Shown here piece by piece: positions 6,798 to 7,545 of a stretch of DNA of 7,545 nucleotides. The position numbers were made by a program, and so were the translations under genes. Below the pieces are notes generated by a model. It did not search any database. It worked only from the letters and a program-made list of their open reading frames with translations, and had not been told where the DNA came from. Source of the stretch: DSNY01 sp016861185 (GTDB lineage: Bacteria > Pseudomonadota > Gammaproteobacteria > Burkholderiales > Burkholderiaceae_F); NCBI GenBank assembly GCA_030263275.1, contig SZOR01000156.1:1-7545 (forward strand), written 5' to 3'. Position 1 is the stretch's first letter, and the number at the start of each line of letters is the position of its first letter.

Positions 6798-6824
6798 GAG
6801 TTTGGGAAAAACATTCCCTATGAT
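6796..6824 (+). promoter_or_regulatory. Sigma-70 promoter for nrdA
   Basis: The -35 element TTGAGT (6796-6801) matches TTGACA at four of six positions. The -10 element TATGAT (6819-6824) matches TATAAT at five of six. The spacer is 17 bp, the optimum. The whole stretch is unusually AT-rich for this genome. The predicted transcription start is about 6831, which coincides with the first NrdR-like box, so a bound repressor would block initiation. The spacer also contains GGGAA (6804-6808) and TTCCC (6814-6818), a 5-bp dyad. Confidence 0.7.
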
Positions 6825-6830
6825 CCGGCC

Positions 6831-6846
6831 ACACTAAACGTTGTAC
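6831..6846 (+). promoter_or_regulatory. NrdR box 1 (candidate)
   Basis: The 16-mer ACACTAAACGTTGTAC agrees at about 11 positions with the NrdR consensus as I recall it (ACACwATATaTwGTGT). It starts at the predicted transcription start. Its centre is 31 bp from the centre of box 2, the spacing expected of paired NrdR boxes. The same stretch also holds another dyad, CCAC-N4-AACGTT-N4-GTGG (6829-6850), so a different regulator is possible. Confidence 0.6.
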
Positions 6847-6861
6847 GTGGTATCCGCTTTG

Positions 6862-6877
6862 GCCCAATATCTTGTGG
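6862..6877 (+). promoter_or_regulatory. NrdR box 2 (candidate)
   Basis: The 16-mer GCCCAATATCTTGTGG contains the core CAATATCTTGTG, close to the NrdR consensus at about 12 of 16 positions. It is separated from box 1 by 15 bp, so both sites fall on the same helical face. NrdR is an ATP-cone repressor of ribonucleotide reductase genes, and the next gene is nrdA, so context supports the call. Confidence 0.7.
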
Positions 6878-6966
6878 TCGCGATCGGAGCAGGTGGAGAT
6901 CGCCGAGTTGGGCGTAAGACGCGCAGGGACGGAGTCCGGCGCGCGGCGGGCGGCACGGCGGCGTCG

Positions 6967-6990
6967 ATGAACGACAACAACACCTTGTAG
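6967..6990 (+). CDS. Seven-codon upstream ORF in nrdA leader (possible leader peptide)
   Basis: ATG AAC GAC AAC AAC ACC TTG TAG encodes MNDNNTL. Upstream Gs (GGCGGCG) could act as a weak ribosome-binding site. Three of the seven residues are Asn. The stop is followed immediately by a hairpin candidate: TGCGC (6991-6995) with GCGCA (7013-7017) and CGCG (6997-7000) with CGCG (7007-7010). The order ORF, hairpin, ribosome-binding site resembles a translational attenuator, but such a short ORF may be chance. Confidence 0.25.
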   Translation: MNDNNTL

Positions 6991-7050
6991 TGCGCTCGCG
7001 TCCGCACGCGTCGCGCAGGAACTGGCAACGGCAACAACCCGCAGCAACAC

Positions 7051-7056
7051 GGAGGT
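7051..7056 (+). promoter_or_regulatory. Ribosome-binding site of nrdA
   Basis: GGAGGT is an almost complete Shine-Dalgarno sequence and fixes the start at ATG 7060. The gap to the ATG is only three bases, shorter than the usual five to nine. Confidence 0.75.
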
Positions 7057-7059
7057 CGA

Positions 7060-7545
7060 ATGCAGTATCAGGAGGCGAGCGCGGTCACGCAGTCGGGGGC
7101 GAGCGCGTTCCCGTCCGCGGCGCTGGAAGCGAAGGCGTCCGGCGGAGTCGGCAGCGTGGCGGCGACGTCGTACGCCGACTACAAGGTGATCCGGCGCAAC
7201 GGTGCGGTGGTCGGCTTCGAGCCGGCGAAGATCGCACTGGCGATGACCAAAGCCTTCATCGCGGTGCGCGGCGGGCAGGGCGCGGCATCGGCGGCGATCC
7301 GCGAACAGGTCGAGAAGCTCACCGCGAACGTCGTCGCGGCACTGCTGCGGCGGCAGCCTGCCGGCGGCACCTTCCATATAGAGGACATCCAGGATCAGGT
7401 CGAACTGTCGCTGATGCGCGACGGCGCGCACGACGTGGCACGCGCCTACGTGCTGTACCGGGAGAAGCGGGCGCAGGAACGCGCGCGGCAGAAGGCCGAA
7501 CAGCGGCCGGCTGCACCCGCGCTGACGATGATCGAGAACGGCCAG
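7060..7545 (+). CDS. nrdA: Ribonucleoside-diphosphate reductase alpha subunit NrdA (N-terminal part)
   Basis: Class I ribonucleotide reductase makes deoxyribonucleotides from ribonucleoside diphosphates; NrdA carries the active and allosteric sites and works with NrdB. Only 162 codons are present and the frame is open at the right edge. Residues 1-40 are an Ala/Ser/Gly-rich extension with no clear motif. Residues about 41-137 form an ATP-cone, the ATP/dATP activity-control domain: YKVIRRNGAVVGFEPAKIAL, then AMTKAFIAV, GGTFHIEDIQDQVELSLM and VARAYVLYREKR. Residues 138-162 are a charged linker before the catalytic barrel. The start follows a strong GGAGGT site. Position after ampD matches betaproteobacterial gene order, and NrdR-like boxes at its promoter support the identification. 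The catalytic cysteines lie beyond the window and cannot be checked. Confidence 0.95.
   Translation, partial: MQYQEASAVTQSGASAFPSAALEAKASGGVGSVAATSYADYKVIRRNGAVVGFEPAKIALAMTKAFIAVRGGQGAASAAIREQVEKLTANVVAALLRRQPAGGTFHIEDIQDQVELSLMRDGAHDVARAYVLYREKRAQERARQKAEQRPAAPALTMIENGQ

Larger units (their letters stand above)
6878..7059 (+). other. Long nrdA leader (5' UTR)
   Basis: If transcription starts near 6831 the leader is about 229 nt, of which this is the part after the NrdR-like boxes. It contains a short ORF (6967-6990), a GC-rich hairpin (6991-7017) and then an A/C-rich, probably unstructured run with repeated CAAC/GCAAC (about 7022-7050) before the ribosome-binding site. No gene other than the short ORF and no recognised riboswitch was seen. 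Confidence 0.5.

Noticed and set aside
6829..6850. CCAC-N4-AACGTT-N4-GTGG dyad as the main operator instead of NrdR box 1
   Set aside because: The dyad is real but imperfect, and the 31-bp phasing with box 2 in front of nrdA favours the NrdR reading. It is kept as an alternative only.
6079..7431. 450-codon minus-strand open frame over ampD, the nrdA promoter and nrdA
   Set aside because: It crosses a clear promoter/operator region and lies antisense to two recognised genes, with no domain of its own.
1..7545. CRISPR array, tRNA, rRNA, insertion sequence or prophage attachment site
   Set aside because: No regularly spaced repeats, no cloverleaf or rRNA-like sequence, no transposase and no flanking direct repeats were seen. 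Apart from the left-edge chimera the gene order looks like a conserved chromosomal core.

Overview
The window looks like a chromosomal housekeeping segment of a high-GC betaproteobacterium, most likely in or near the Burkholderiales. Three things point there. The gene order is ffh | ypjD – PP0621-family gene – pilS – pilR – ampD – nrdA. The reading frames have a strong G/C third-position bias. The Ffh and NrdA N-terminal sequences read like betaproteobacterial ones. Taxonomy is inferred from recall, not from a search.

Layout, left to right. Positions 1-362 hold the end of an open frame that is a chimera. Its first part reads as an ECF-type RNA polymerase sigma factor, and its last ~45 codons read as the C-terminus of a lytic transglycosylase. 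Position 387-1778 (minus) is ffh, the signal recognition particle GTPase, which converges on that fragment. A 50-bp divergent region with an 8-bp perfect dyad and a TATATA element separates ffh from ypjD (1829-2674, plus), an eight-helix CcsA/HemX-like membrane protein. A 78-aa membrane-anchored Cys/His protein of the PP0621 family (2674-2910) overlaps ypjD by one base. Next come pilS (about 2928-4637) and pilR (4634-6109), the sensor kinase and sigma-54 activator that control type IV pilin expression. ampD (6106-6711), a zinc-dependent anhydro-muropeptide amidase for cell-wall recycling, follows. The ypjD-to-ampD genes are so tightly overlapped that they look co-transcribed and translationally coupled.

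Positions 6712-7059 are non-coding and rich in regulation. They hold a hairpin with 9-bp tandem repeats after ampD, a good sigma-70 promoter (TTGAGT, 17 bp, TATGAT), two NrdR-box-like 16-mers with centres 31 bp apart, a seven-codon upstream ORF followed by a hairpin, and a GGAGGT ribosome-binding site. nrdA begins at 7060 and runs off the right edge. Only its N-terminal extension and ATP-cone are present.

I do not see a previously undescribed system. The items most worth checking are the sigma factor/lytic transglycosylase junction, which is probably an assembly join or a recombination across a shared 'LRHYLD' coding stretch, and the two-box NrdR operator with its long nrdA leader.
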